Source: Elusimicrobiota bacterium (GTDB taxonomy: Bacteria; Elusimicrobiota; Elusimicrobia; UBA1565; UBA9628). From it: a DNA stretch of 64,000 nt. The stretch lies in assembly GCA_016212795.1 (NCBI GenBank), contig JACRDT010000037.1:86729-150728 (forward strand), in the 5' to 3' direction. The notes beneath the pieces are model-generated. The model saw nothing but the letters and a program-made list of their open reading frames with translations. It made no database searches and had not been told where the DNA came from. How positions within the stretch are numbered: position 1 is the first letter of the stretch; every line of letters starts with the position of its first letter. Shown piece after piece: positions 33,070-42,510 of this stretch. The position numbers and the translations under genes were made by a program.

Positions 33070-33244
33070 GGTCCGGCAGCAAAGACGCGCCGAGACTGCC
33101 GGCTTTTCGGGTCATGATAATAGGAATGTCTCGGCCATTCGTCCTCTCAGCCTCCGGCCGGACACCATCCTTCCCGGCCCCGGCAACATAAATTTGACAT
33201 GGCGGCAACATGTCTGTGACAAAATTCTGCGATTCTTTGGCTCG

Positions 33245-34999
33245 GTGTCCAACATCAGACAAGCGATAGGCCTTCTTGTCCTTGCCTTCTTCGTCGGCGG
33301 GGTCTCGATCGCCTCCGCTCAACCCGCGACGAAAGAAACGGCCTCGCTCAAGGTCGTCGCGTTCGTCGGCGAGCTCAAGCTCCGCGTCGGCTCGGACATC
33401 GTCGAGCTCAAGCCCGGCTCGCGGGCTTTCGACATCCCGCTCGGGTCCGAGGTGACCGTCCTTGCCGGCGACGTGACCCTTCTCGCGGAGGGGAACATGA
33501 TCGCGGCGCGTCCCGACGACCGGTTCAGGTTCGTCCGGGGCCAGGGGCAGGCGACGATCGAGGTCGTCTCGGGGTCCCTGTCGGTGACCTCGCAAGGCGT
33601 GACGAGGCCTCTCGAGCCGGGAGGGTCGCTCTCGTGGCCCGTCCCCGGGCTCACCGCGGAAGAACCGGCCGCCCCGCCCGCGCAACCGGTCGCCCAGCCC
33701 GTGGAGCCTGCCGCACCGCCCGTGGAGCCGGTCGTCCCTCCGGCGGAGCCGGCCGCACCGCCGCCAACGGCGGCCCAGCCGCCGGCGCCAGCGCCTCCCG
33801 CGCCGGAGGCTCCCGTGAAAGAACCTCCGAAGGGGTTATGGTCGTCTGTCTTCAAGACGCCCGGCGTCCGCATCCAGATAGAGCTCCACCCCTACTACAC
33901 CCTGCGCGAGACCTACGATTCCAACATCTATCTGGTTGCGCCCGACAAGCCCAACGCCGATGTCGTCGGCGGCGGCGTGGTGGGTTCCTGGATCACCCAG
34001 AACAACCTCGGCGTGAAGCTCGTCATGCCCCTCTCGCGGCGGCACAAGCTGGGAGCGGGCTACGATTTCAGCGCCTCCCATTATTCCAAGGCTTCCAAGA
34101 CCAACAACGCCCTGAATTCGGCGGTCACCACGGACTACTCCTACAGCGGCGGCCGAGGCTTCAGCGCGAGCCTCTCCAACTCCTACTCCAACACCGGCGA
34201 TCCCGCGTTCACCGAGTTGACGGCCCGAGAGAGGCGCTGGCAGAACACGACCACGGGCCGCGCCGACCTCGAGATGTCGCGCAGGATCTACGTCTTCGCC
34301 GACGGCTCCCACTCGATCAGCAAGTACCTGAGCGGCTCCATGGGAAGGCTGCTCAACCGCTACGAGCAAGCCTTCGGCGGCGGGGCGGGGCTCATGCTCG
34401 GCCCCAAGACCAAGGTCTACGCCTCCTACCACCGCAACATCATCCACTATTCTGCCGGCAGGGACGCCAACAACAAAGGGAACACGCTCGACGTGGGCGT
34501 GGCAGGCCAGATCACGGCCAAGCTCAAGGGCGCCGCCTCCATGGGGTTCCACGGCCGCCGCTACGACGGCGCCACCGGCTCGGTCAAGCAGAAGGAGAAC
34601 ACCTGGGTCACCAGCGTGGACCTGGCTTACGCCATCGCGCGCAGGACGCAGGCGAGCCTCCTGGCTTATCGGCGGGTCAACGAGGCGACCTCGGGGGACA
34701 ACAGGTTCTCGGAGGGAACGGGGCTGTCGCTCTCCCTGATGCACGCTTGGCAGAAGCTGACGGTCGGGGCCAGCGGGAGCTGGGGAGTCGACCGCTACCC
34801 CGAGGCGATCACGATGGGGGGGATGACCGCGAGCCGACGCGACGACCTCTATTCCTTCGGGCTGATGGCCGGCTACAAGGTCAAGGAGTGGCTCTCGACG
34901 GGCCTGTCGTACACGAGGATGGAGCGGCACTCCATCTTCACCCGCCAGTTCAACTACGGGGTCAACCGGACCAGCCTCGACCTCAGGGTCGCTTTTTAA
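33245..34999 (+). CDS. FecR-domain outer-membrane beta-barrel protein
   Basis: 584 aa if started at the GTG at 33245, which gives a clean signal peptide (IGLLVLAFFVGGVSIASAQ); the longer frame upstream would cover the leader. Residues about 30-125 resemble a FecR domain (VVAFVGELKLRVGSDIVELKPG, IEVVSGSLSVTS). A Pro/Ala-rich linker follows (repeats of AAPPVEPVVPPAEP type, about 140-185). From about 200 the sequence is alternating beta strands (YDFSASHYSKAS, SASLSNSYSNTG) and ends in RVAF, the terminal Phe expected for outer-membrane barrel assembly. A structural or export role near the polysaccharide genes is likely; related proteins occur in exopolysaccharide loci. It abuts the convergent coiled-coil gene with no gap. 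Confidence 0.8.
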   Translation: MSNIRQAIGLLVLAFFVGGVSIASAQPATKETASLKVVAFVGELKLRVGSDIVELKPGSRAFDIPLGSEVTVLAGDVTLLAEGNMIAARPDDRFRFVRGQGQATIEVVSGSLSVTSQGVTRPLEPGGSLSWPVPGLTAEEPAAPPAQPVAQPVEPAAPPVEPVVPPAEPAAPPPTAAQPPAPAPPAPEAPVKEPPKGLWSSVFKTPGVRIQIELHPYYTLRETYDSNIYLVAPDKPNADVVGGGVVGSWITQNNLGVKLVMPLSRRHKLGAGYDFSASHYSKASKTNNALNSAVTTDYSYSGGRGFSASLSNSYSNTGDPAFTELTARERRWQNTTTGRADLEMSRRIYVFADGSHSISKYLSGSMGRLLNRYEQAFGGGAGLMLGPKTKVYASYHRNIIHYSAGRDANNKGNTLDVGVAGQITAKLKGAASMGFHGRRYDGATGSVKQKENTWVTSVDLAYAIARRTQASLLAYRRVNEATSGDNRFSEGTGLSLSLMHAWQKLTVGASGSWGVDRYPEAITMGGMTASRRDDLYSFGLMAGYKVKEWLSTGLSYTRMERHSIFTRQFNYGVNRTSLDLRVAF

Positions 35000-37291
35000 C
35001 TAGAGAGGCTTGCGCCGCAGGCTGCGCCGCGGCGCTTCCAGCAGGACCTTCGAGCCGTCCCGCCCGAACCAGAACGTCCGGCCCACCCTGGTCACGCAGG
35101 AGAGAGGCTCCCGGCCGGCCTCGAGCGCTGGCAGGCTCCACACCCCTTCAGGGGTGAGGTCCTTGTTGAGCCGAAGGCTGAAGACTTGGGCGGTGTCGCC
35201 GTCGGCGGTCCAGAGGAAGTCGTCGGCCGGAAGGACGGCCACCGGCGAGAAGCCCACCTTGCTGGACTCCAGGACCGCCAGGTCGTCGTCGATGGAGTGC
35301 TTGTAGATGCGGCGGGAGGAGGAGTCGGCCGAGTAGAGGTACTTGCCCTCGATGGCCAGGGCGGAGGGGTTGGGGCCGGGGCTGGGCCAGGACTTCTCGG
35401 GCACGAGCTTCTCGCCCTTCACCCGCAGCAGGGTGATGTCCTTCTTCCAGGAGTCGGCCACGTAGACGGCCCCTTCCGCCACGGCCATGCCCGTGAAGTG
35501 CGAGCCCGGGACCTTGTACTGGTTCAAGACCTCGAACGTCCCGTTCTCCAGCTTCATGCGGAACACTGATTGCTCGAACCAATCCGACACCCAGAGCTCG
35601 CCCTGCTTCCAGACCATGCCCGTCGGATGGCTGAACGGCACGGGATGGCTCGCGGTGGCGTCGCGCTGAAGCATGAGCCCGACGCCCAGGACGGCCAGGA
35701 CGGCGAACCCGGCCGCGACCAGGCCCCACCGCCGCAGGACCCCCAGGACGCCCCCGGCCGGCTCGCCGGCGGCCCGGGCGTCGCCCGAGGGGGCCGTCTC
35801 ATGGGCCGCGGCGCCGCCGAGGCCCTCGTGGGACGGGGCGGCCTGCGCCTGGGCAACAAGCCCAGGGGACGCGGGATGGGGCAGCCTCGGATGGGATTCG
35901 GGGTCCACGCCCTTGAGGATCTGCTCCCTGCGCAGGCCCTCCTCGGCGTGCAGGCGGTGCAGCCGGAACTCCTCGGCCAGCTCCGCCCGGATGACCGCCC
36001 GCTGGACCTCGACCTCGTCGGCCGCCTGCCGGCGGATCCTCGCGCGCTCCGCCTCGAACTCCGCCAGGAGCTCGTTGCGCTCAAGCTCGATCTGAGACTT
36101 GGCCGCGGAAAGCTCGTCCTCGCCCTTCCTCAGGAGCTCCTTCTCCATCTCCAGCGCCCTCTTGAGCGTCGACTCGGCGTCGGCCTTGACCTGCTCGGAG
36201 CGCTCCTTCTCGGCGCGGACCTCGTGGTGCAGGCGGTCGCGTTCCGCCTCGAGTTGGGCCTTGAGGGCCTTGGCATCCTCGAGGGCCGCCATGCCCTGCT
36301 GGCGCAGGGACTGGGAATCCTCCACGACCTTGATATCGTCGGTGTGGATGCGGTGGCGCTCGGCTTCGAGCTCCCGGTGCTCGTCCTCGAGGCGCGCGTA
36401 GCTCTCCTCCACGTTGGCGCGGTACTTCTCCGATTCCTGGCGGAAGTGCTCGCGTTCCGACTCCAGGGCCTTCCTCGCTTCCCTGGCCTCGGCCTCGAAC
36501 TTGTCCCTGAGCCGATGCGCCTCGGCCAGAGCCTCCTCGGCGGTCTTGCGGGAGGACTCCGCCTTCTCCACCGAGCGCGCGGACTCGGCCTGGAGGCGCT
36601 CGCGCTCGAGCTCCAGCGCCCTGCGCTGCAGGTCGACGCGGCCCTCGACCTCCGCTTCGTGCAGCCTGGCCTTCTCGACCTCCTGGGAGAGCCGATGGGT
36701 CTCACGATGGAGCTCCGCGGTCTCCTCCGTGAAGGTCTTGCAGGCGTTCTCGTAGCGCTTCTGGGCCTGCTGGAGCGCGGTCTCCTTGTCCGTCAGGAGG
36801 CTCTCCATGGAGTCGAGCTTGGACTTGGCGGTCCTGGACTCCTCCATCCAGGACTCCGCCTGGCGCTTCTCGTCGTCGAGAGCGGCCACCAGCTGGGAGC
36901 GGGCCTGCATCGTCACCCGCAGCGTCTCGTCGAGCTCCTTGGCCTCCTCCGAATGCACCAGCGACTCGCGGCGGAACGCCGCGGCCTTCTCCTCGAGCGC
37001 GCGCACCTGGGCCGTGAGCTCCTGCACCTTGTCCTTGAGCCGGTCCCGGCTCTTCTGCTCCGACTCGAACTGGATGGTCCTCGACGACAGCTTGGACTGA
37101 AGGTCCTCGACGAGGAACTCCAGGCGGGCGAACTCGACCTTGGCGGTCTTGAGGTCTTCGAACTGCCCCGACAGACCGTCCGCGGTCGAACGCTCGTGGT
37201 TCGCCGAGTGGGCCTTCGAGGCCCGGAGCATGTCGAGGACCTCGTCGACTTCCTTCTTGAAATCCGCCAGCCACCGGTTGTGGGCATCCAT
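35000..37291 (-). CDS. Coiled-coil protein with one membrane span and extracytoplasmic beta-propeller, paralogue 1
   Basis: 763 aa from the ATG at 37291 (TTGGAG three bases upstream). Residues 1 to about 490 are almost continuous Glu/Ala/Arg/Leu-rich coiled coil. After a Gly/Ala-rich linker a single span (GLVAAGFAVLAVLGVGLML, about 520-540) leads to about 220 residues of short repeats (MVWKQGELWVSDWFEQSVFRM, GMAVAEGAVYVADSWKKDI, ALAIEGKYLYSADSSSRR, FLWTADGDTAQVF), an NHL/SMP-30-type propeller. Predicted topology is coil in the cytoplasm and propeller outside the inner membrane. The next minus-strand gene encodes a longer relative with the same C-terminal pattern. I do not recognise a described family with this architecture. 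Confidence 0.75.
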   Translation of the reverse strand: MDAHNRWLADFKKEVDEVLDMLRASKAHSANHERSTADGLSGQFEDLKTAKVEFARLEFLVEDLQSKLSSRTIQFESEQKSRDRLKDKVQELTAQVRALEEKAAAFRRESLVHSEEAKELDETLRVTMQARSQLVAALDDEKRQAESWMEESRTAKSKLDSMESLLTDKETALQQAQKRYENACKTFTEETAELHRETHRLSQEVEKARLHEAEVEGRVDLQRRALELERERLQAESARSVEKAESSRKTAEEALAEAHRLRDKFEAEAREARKALESEREHFRQESEKYRANVEESYARLEDEHRELEAERHRIHTDDIKVVEDSQSLRQQGMAALEDAKALKAQLEAERDRLHHEVRAEKERSEQVKADAESTLKRALEMEKELLRKGEDELSAAKSQIELERNELLAEFEAERARIRRQAADEVEVQRAVIRAELAEEFRLHRLHAEEGLRREQILKGVDPESHPRLPHPASPGLVAQAQAAPSHEGLGGAAAHETAPSGDARAAGEPAGGVLGVLRRWGLVAAGFAVLAVLGVGLMLQRDATASHPVPFSHPTGMVWKQGELWVSDWFEQSVFRMKLENGTFEVLNQYKVPGSHFTGMAVAEGAVYVADSWKKDITLLRVKGEKLVPEKSWPSPGPNPSALAIEGKYLYSADSSSRRIYKHSIDDDLAVLESSKVGFSPVAVLPADDFLWTADGDTAQVFSLRLNKDLTPEGVWSLPALEAGREPLSCVTRVGRTFWFGRDGSKVLLEAPRRSLRRKPL

Positions 37292-37387
37292 TGGCTCCAA
37301 TTGTAACACACATCGAAGGTGGAATTGAAGAGAGAGAACGCCGGCCGCGGGGGCCTCCGTCACCCTCCCGATCAGGGGGAAGACCGC

Positions 37388-40300
37388 CTACCTCAGCGGG
37401 ACCGGCTCGGGCGCGGGGAGGTCGAGCAGCTGGCGCCGGGGGATCTCGTGGAGCATCTTCAGCCCGTCCCTGCCCACCCAGACCTTGCCGTTGCGGGCCG
37501 CCATGCAGCTCATGGGCTGCCAGCCGGCGTCGAGCGCGGGGTGGCCGTAAGCCCCGGCCAAGCCCATCTTGTCGTCGAGCTTCAGGATCCTGTGCGTCTC
37601 GTACCCGGCGGCCCAGAAGGACCCGCCTTCCTTCTGCAGGCAGACCGGCGAGAACGCCACCCGGAAGGAATCCAGGACCGTGAGCGATTCGTCGGACGCG
37701 TGCCGGTAGAGCCTGTTGAGCCCCGCGTCGGCCGACCACAGGTATTTCCCGTCGTGATAGAGCGCGGAGGGGTTGGGCCCCGGGCTCGGCCAGGATTGCT
37801 CCAAGTCGAGCTTCTCCCCGAGCCTATAGCGATAGATCTCGCGTTTCCAGGAATCCGCGAGGTACAAAGCGTCCCCGTCGATCGCCATGCCCATCACGTG
37901 GGAGCCGGGCATGGGGTAGCGCTGGGAGAGCGTCAGCCGCCCGCCCTTGAGCCTCATGCGGTAGATGGACTCGTCGTACCAGTCCGACACCCACAGATCG
38001 TCGCCCACCCAGACCATCGAGGTGGGGTGGGAGAAGGAGACCGGGTGGTCGCGCGCGATGAGAAAGCCGCCGAAGACCGCCACGGCGGCGGCCAAGCCCG
38101 CGGCTACCAAACCGCACGCCATGAGCAGCCGGCGCATCAGGCGGCCGCGCGGAGCCCGGCCCGCCTCCTTCGCCGGCGCTTCGGGCGCGGCGCCCGCGGG
38201 CGAGACGACAGGGGGATGGGCAGCGGCCCGTGGCGCGTCGACGACGACAGGAACGGAGGGGGGAAGCTGGGAGGCCGGAGCGCGCTCGGCAGGGGGGACG
38301 CGGACGGGCCGCTCGAACGCCGTCTCCTGGGGCGCGGCCTGGGGCGGCAGCCCCAGGGGCCGAGCGCCCCCGACGCCGTCTGGGACGGCGTTGGCGGGAG
38401 GGGGCGCGGCCGGGGCCGGCACGATCGACAGGCCGGCGGCCTGGGGTTCGCTCGGAAGCGGGGATACTTGCGGTATCCCGGAGACCCGGTTCAGGTCTGA
38501 CCTGACCTGGTGAAGGATGGCTTGCCTCTCGGCCTCTTTCTCGTAGTGCCTTCGCGCGTTGGCCGATTCGGCGCGGAACTCGTCTTCAAACTGCCTCTTG
38601 ATGACGGCGCGCTCGGCCTCGACGCGCCCGGCGACCTCGTTCTCCAGGGCGGCGGCCCGGGCGTCGGCCTGCGCGTAGAGCCTGCGCCTCTCCTCCTCGA
38701 GGTCCTTGAGGAACTGGGTCTTGTCGGACTCCAGCTTCTTGCGCTCCGCCCCAAGGGACTCTCTGGCCTCCTCGACCGCGGCCGCAGCCTCGGCCTTGAC
38801 CCGCTGGGCCTCCTCCAACGCCCTCGTGAGGCCGCTCTTCATGCGCTCCTTCTCTACTTCGAGGAACCGGCGCATCTCCTCCTCGCCGGCGGTGGCATCC
38901 ACCTCCACTTGGCGCGCCTTCTCCAAAGCCTGCCGTATGTCGCCGACATGCCTTTCCTTCTCCGCCTCCAGAGCCCTGCGGTCGCGCTCCATGGCCGAGT
39001 CGTGCTCCGACTGCAGCCTGCCGGCGCGCTCCCGCAGCGCCAGCGCGTCGGCCAGCAACCTGTCTTTCTCCGCGTCCAGCCGGATCCTCGACTCCTGGCC
39101 GGCCCGCAGGCAGGCTTCCTTGAGCGCTTCGTACTCGGCTTGCAGCCGGGCCTTCTCCGCCTCCATGGAGGCCCTGGCGTCGCTCTCCGAGCGCCGGCAG
39201 CGCTCCATGGCCGACTCGTACTCGGCCTTGAGCTTGGCCCGTTCCGCGTCCAGCGCGGCCAGCGACCTCTGCTCGTCCTCCACGGCGCGCTCCCTGAGGG
39301 CCTGGGCGTCGGCCTGGAGCTTGGCCTTCTCTCCTTCCAGCGCCGCCCTGGACTCCTCGTAGGACTCCAGGCAACGCTCCTGGAGCGTCTCGTGCTCGGA
39401 CTGCAGCCTGGCTTTCTCGGCCTCCAGCGAAACCCTGGCGTCGCTCTCCGCCCGCCGACAGCGCTCTACCGCGGACTCATACTCGGCCTGGAGCTTGGCC
39501 CGCTCCACCTCCATTTCGGCCAGCGCCCGCCGCTCGGCCTCCACGGCGCGCTCCTTGAGCGCCTCGTAGTCGGCCTGCAGCCGAGCCCTCTCGGCCTCCA
39601 GCGCGCCTCTCGCATCCGAATCGCCCTTGCGCAGATGGTCCTGGACCGCGTTCCACTCGGTCTTGAGACGTTCCCTCTCCTTGTCGATGGCCAGGCGCAG
39701 CGTCTCATCCTTGCGGGCCACCTCCGACTCGTGCCGGCGCGCCTCCTCGAGAGAGGCCAGGCCCTGGTCCCTGACGGCTTCGGCGTCGGCCAGCTCCTTC
39801 TTGTAGCCCTCGTGGAGCCGCTGGCGCTCGTCCTGGAGCCCGGCCATCTGCTGTTGGAACCTGGCGACGCAGTCGGCCTCGAACTTCCTCGACTCGTCCA
39901 ACACGGCTTTGGCCCGGAGCGACTCGCCCTCGGCCTTCTGGAGAGCCTCCTGGACCTGGATGGCGAGCCTCTCGCGTTCGCCCTCGAGAGCTCGGAGCTT
40001 GGCCCCCGTGGCCTCCCTCTCCAGCTCGACCTTGTGGGCGGACTCCCGGATCTGCGACTCGGCCTGCCGGCGGCGCTCGATCTCCTCGTCCCACCGGGCC
40101 TTGACCTGGGCGTGCGCCTCCCGCTCGGCCCTCAGCCCTTCCTTGCAGCCCTGGAGCTCGAGGGTGAGCCGGGAGACCTCGGCGGCCTTCATGGCCGACT
40201 CGGCGCCGGCGGATTGCGCTTTGGCGGCCATGTCGTCGAGCGAGGCGTGGGCCCGCTCGGCCTGGGACTGGACGTCCGAGAGCTTGCGCAAGACGGACTC

Positions 40301-40906
40301 GATCTCGTTCTCCCGCAGCGCCAGCTGCTGGGCGTGCTGGTGGAGCGCGGCGTCGTAGCGCTTCTTGAGGGACTCCGTCTCCATGTCCCGGGCCTCGATG
40401 GTGGAAGAGAGCTCGTCGCTCTTGAGCCTCAGGGATTGGATCGTCCCCCTCAACTGCGCGGCGTGGGTCTTCTCGCGCTCGAGGGCCTCGGAGAGCTCCT
40501 GGCGCGCGGCCTCGCTCTCCCGGAAACGGCGGCCTGCCTCGTCGAGGCGGGACACGCCCGCCGCGCAGCGGTTCTTGCTCTCGTTGGCCTCGGATTCGAG
40601 CTTCCTGACGTTGAAATTCAGCTTGACCACGATGTCCTTGAGCCGCTCGCGGCGCCGAAGCTCCTCGTCGAGCCGCTGGCTGCTCATCTCGAGCTTGTGG
40701 CGGAGGTCCTCCATCTGGGGCAGGATCTCGGCGAGCTTCTCGCGGGAAGCCCTGAGCTCCAGGAAGACCCGGGCCGGCGGGATGACGGACTCCGTGAGGT
40801 TGACGGGGTCGCCGGGGGACTTGGATTTCTCGCCCCGCAAGGAGGCGATGACCTCGTCGACCTCGCGCCGGTACTCCTCGTGCCACACTTTTCTGAAGGG
40901 ATCCAT
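37388..40906 (-). CDS. Giant coiled-coil protein with one membrane span and extracytoplasmic beta-propeller, paralogue 2
   Basis: 1172 aa. Coiled coil from about 45 to 820, including internal near-repeats of about 30-60 residues (AKLQAEYESAVERCRRAESDAR, later AKLKAEYESAMERCRRSESDAR). A Pro/Ala-rich linker (about 830-920) holds a 67-bp palindromic repeat inserted in frame (38331-38397). A basic stretch and span (LLMACGLVAAGLAAAVAVFGGFLIA, about 930-953) precede a propeller whose strands match paralogue 1 (SHPTSMVWVGDDLWVSDWYDESIYRM, GMAIDGDALYLADSWKRE, SWPSPGPNPSALYHDGKYLWSAD). The two genes are in the same direction, 96 bp apart. A membrane-spanning tether or sensor is possible; no function is known to me. 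Confidence 0.75.
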   Translation of the reverse strand: MDPFRKVWHEEYRREVDEVIASLRGEKSKSPGDPVNLTESVIPPARVFLELRASREKLAEILPQMEDLRHKLEMSSQRLDEELRRRERLKDIVVKLNFNVRKLESEANESKNRCAAGVSRLDEAGRRFRESEAARQELSEALEREKTHAAQLRGTIQSLRLKSDELSSTIEARDMETESLKKRYDAALHQHAQQLALRENEIESVLRKLSDVQSQAERAHASLDDMAAKAQSAGAESAMKAAEVSRLTLELQGCKEGLRAEREAHAQVKARWDEEIERRRQAESQIRESAHKVELEREATGAKLRALEGERERLAIQVQEALQKAEGESLRAKAVLDESRKFEADCVARFQQQMAGLQDERQRLHEGYKKELADAEAVRDQGLASLEEARRHESEVARKDETLRLAIDKERERLKTEWNAVQDHLRKGDSDARGALEAERARLQADYEALKERAVEAERRALAEMEVERAKLQAEYESAVERCRRAESDARVSLEAEKARLQSEHETLQERCLESYEESRAALEGEKAKLQADAQALRERAVEDEQRSLAALDAERAKLKAEYESAMERCRRSESDARASMEAEKARLQAEYEALKEACLRAGQESRIRLDAEKDRLLADALALRERAGRLQSEHDSAMERDRRALEAEKERHVGDIRQALEKARQVEVDATAGEEEMRRFLEVEKERMKSGLTRALEEAQRVKAEAAAAVEEARESLGAERKKLESDKTQFLKDLEEERRRLYAQADARAAALENEVAGRVEAERAVIKRQFEDEFRAESANARRHYEKEAERQAILHQVRSDLNRVSGIPQVSPLPSEPQAAGLSIVPAPAAPPPANAVPDGVGGARPLGLPPQAAPQETAFERPVRVPPAERAPASQLPPSVPVVVDAPRAAAHPPVVSPAGAAPEAPAKEAGRAPRGRLMRRLLMACGLVAAGLAAAVAVFGGFLIARDHPVSFSHPTSMVWVGDDLWVSDWYDESIYRMRLKGGRLTLSQRYPMPGSHVMGMAIDGDALYLADSWKREIYRYRLGEKLDLEQSWPSPGPNPSALYHDGKYLWSADAGLNRLYRHASDESLTVLDSFRVAFSPVCLQKEGGSFWAAGYETHRILKLDDKMGLAGAYGHPALDAGWQPMSCMAARNGKVWVGRDGLKMLHEIPRRQLLDLPAPEPVPLR
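38331..38397 (-). repeat. In-frame palindromic repeat, copy B (coiled-coil gene)
   Basis: 67 bp read on the minus strand, encoding a stretch like ANAVPDGVGGARPLGLPPQAAP in the linker of the giant coiled-coil protein. Closely similar to 59816-59882 in rsmG. The 3' half is a hairpin CCTGGGGC-TGCC-GCCCCAGG. Confidence 0.75.
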
Positions 40907-41073
40907 GGGTGAGAGAAGTATAGATGGGGGCTGTTACACGCTCATTAACGCGATTCTTTGCAGCGGATGGAACTTTTCGGGGGGGTTGTTCGTAAGGGTC
41001 TTTAGGACTAACACGGACCTGGGACCTTGGGCCCTGTAGAGCCCGGGGGTCCTGGAGGAACACTATCACGAAC
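40907..41073. other. Divergent intergenic region upstream of the coiled-coil and Trp-rich genes
   Basis: 167 bp carrying the start regions of two divergent genes. A GC-rich dyad (GGGACC...GGGCCCTGTAGAGCCC...GGTCCT) lies at about 41020-41056, just before the plus-strand ATG, with GGAGG at about 41055. No clear -35/-10 pair stands out. Confidence 0.35.
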
Positions 41074-42510
41074 ATGACCGAACGACCCGGGAACCGCCGC
41101 CTCGTCCGATGGGAGGCCGCCTGCTGCGCGGCGATGGGCGCTTGCCTGCTGGCCGCGATCCCGTTCCTCGATCTTCCCGCGTCCCGTCCGGCCTTCATCG
41201 GCTGGAGGGTCGCGGACATGTGGCAGCCCGCGCCCGGGAACCTCTCTCCATCCTTGGGCGCGTCCGACTCGCCCGAGGCCGCCTGGCAAGACGAGCCGCC
41301 GGCCTGGCCCGACGGGACGCCGGACGACGACCCGGGCCTGCGCGACGCGTTCTCAGCCGGCCAGGCGATGGCCGGGGCGCCCGTCCCCTCCTCCGGCGAG
41401 ACGCTACCCGCCTCCTGGTGGCTGCTGAAGAGGGATGCCGCGGGCAAAATCTCCCGGGAGAGGCAGGCCTCCTCGCCGGCTTGGACCTCGTCCGCATCCG
41501 GCAAGACCGCCCCGGCAAAGACCGCGGCGCCCGCGGCTCGGCGCCTTCGGGGACTCGGGAGGGATCCCGGCCCCGGGACCCAGGCCGGGCGCCCTGCCGG
41601 GCAAGCCGGGGCGAAGACGCAGACGGCCGTCCCGAGCCCTCCCGCCATCGCAAGACCCGGCGCCGCGCCGGGCGGGGGGACCGGCGGCGCTCGCCGAGCC
41701 GCCCCAGCCCAGGCGCCCGGCCGGCCGGGCGCCAGAGGCATGCGCGACAGGGGTCTGAGGAGGAGCCCGGGGCCTTCCGCGACGCCCGTGCCGCCGCGGC
41801 CCGCGCCCAGACCGCGCAGGCCGGTCGCGCCGCCGGCGCCGCGCCAACGGCCCCTCCTGCTCTCGAAGGCCCTGGGCAAGGACTCGATACGCCCCCCTCG
41901 CGTCAAGGTCATGCCCCCGGACCTGCGCTATCTCCAGGGCAGGACGCCTCGGTCCATGCCTGACCTGTCGCCCTTTCGGGCGCAATCAGCCTCCCTCTCC
42001 CAGATCGAGTCCTCCGGCCCTCCGGACGCGAAAGCCGTCGCCGGGGCCCGCCCTTGCAGAAGCCGCCCGCACTGGCATCCCGGCCGTCAGGCCCACCACT
42101 ACCACGACGGCGCCGCCTGGGGACGGTGGGAGCGCGGCACCTGGACCTGGTTCGCCAAGAAAGGGGGGCGCTGGTGGACCTGGGCCGGCCCGACGGTCCC
42201 GGCGCTGCTGCGCCACGGGGACCACTGGTGGTGGAGCACCGAACAGCTGTGGTTCCTCCTCCACGAAGGAGAGCCGTGGGGCTACCGCCATTTCAGCGAC
42301 CTGGACAGACTCGAAGGCTTCATCCACCCGGCGACCGGGACCAGGATGGTCTACAGCGCCGACGGCTCCAAGGTCGCGGTCGTCAGCCAGGACCGGGGGG
42401 CCGTCCTTTTCGACGCCACCTCCGGGGCGGTCCTCGGCCGGTGGGGCCCGGAGGAGCTTCCCAAGCCCCGCGGTCCCACGGCCCCCTCCTCCCTCTCATT
42501 CCCGCCTTAG
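41074..42510 (+). CDS. Membrane-anchored, Pro/Arg-rich protein with Trp-rich C-terminal domain
   Basis: 478 aa, unrecognised. A hydrophobic segment near residues 14-35 (AACCAAMGACLLAAIPFLDL) is an uncleaved anchor or signal. The middle (about 130-300) is low-complexity Pro/Ala/Arg/Gly and probably disordered. The C-terminal part is unusual: WGRWERGTWTWFAKKGGRWWTWAG, then HGDHWWWSTEQLWFLLHEGEPW and MVYSADGSKVAVVSQDRGAVLF, a compact Trp-rich beta domain that may bind ligand or carbohydrate. The TAG stop falls in the first bases of a dispersed GC-rich hairpin repeat. Confidence 0.6.
   Translation: MTERPGNRRLVRWEAACCAAMGACLLAAIPFLDLPASRPAFIGWRVADMWQPAPGNLSPSLGASDSPEAAWQDEPPAWPDGTPDDDPGLRDAFSAGQAMAGAPVPSSGETLPASWWLLKRDAAGKISRERQASSPAWTSSASGKTAPAKTAAPAARRLRGLGRDPGPGTQAGRPAGQAGAKTQTAVPSPPAIARPGAAPGGGTGGARRAAPAQAPGRPGARGMRDRGLRRSPGPSATPVPPRPAPRPRRPVAPPAPRQRPLLLSKALGKDSIRPPRVKVMPPDLRYLQGRTPRSMPDLSPFRAQSASLSQIESSGPPDAKAVAGARPCRSRPHWHPGRQAHHYHDGAAWGRWERGTWTWFAKKGGRWWTWAGPTVPALLRHGDHWWWSTEQLWFLLHEGEPWGYRHFSDLDRLEGFIHPATGTRMVYSADGSKVAVVSQDRGAVLFDATSGAVLGRWGPEELPKPRGPTAPSSLSFPP

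Noticed and set aside
33070..33244. c-di-GMP (GEMM) riboswitch
   Set aside because: Only a loose resemblance around CAAAGACGCG; the two-helix core and tetraloop-receptor are not recognisable, so it is not called as a riboswitch.
35570..37306. 578-codon open frame antisense to coiled-coil paralogue 1
   Set aside because: Same cause as the other antisense frame; no recognisable protein features.
38510..40912. 800-codon open frame antisense to the giant coiled-coil gene
   Set aside because: It is a shadow of GC-rich Glu/Ala/Leu/Arg codons. Its product is Leu/Gly/Arg low-complexity with no domain, while the minus strand gives a coherent coil, span and propeller.
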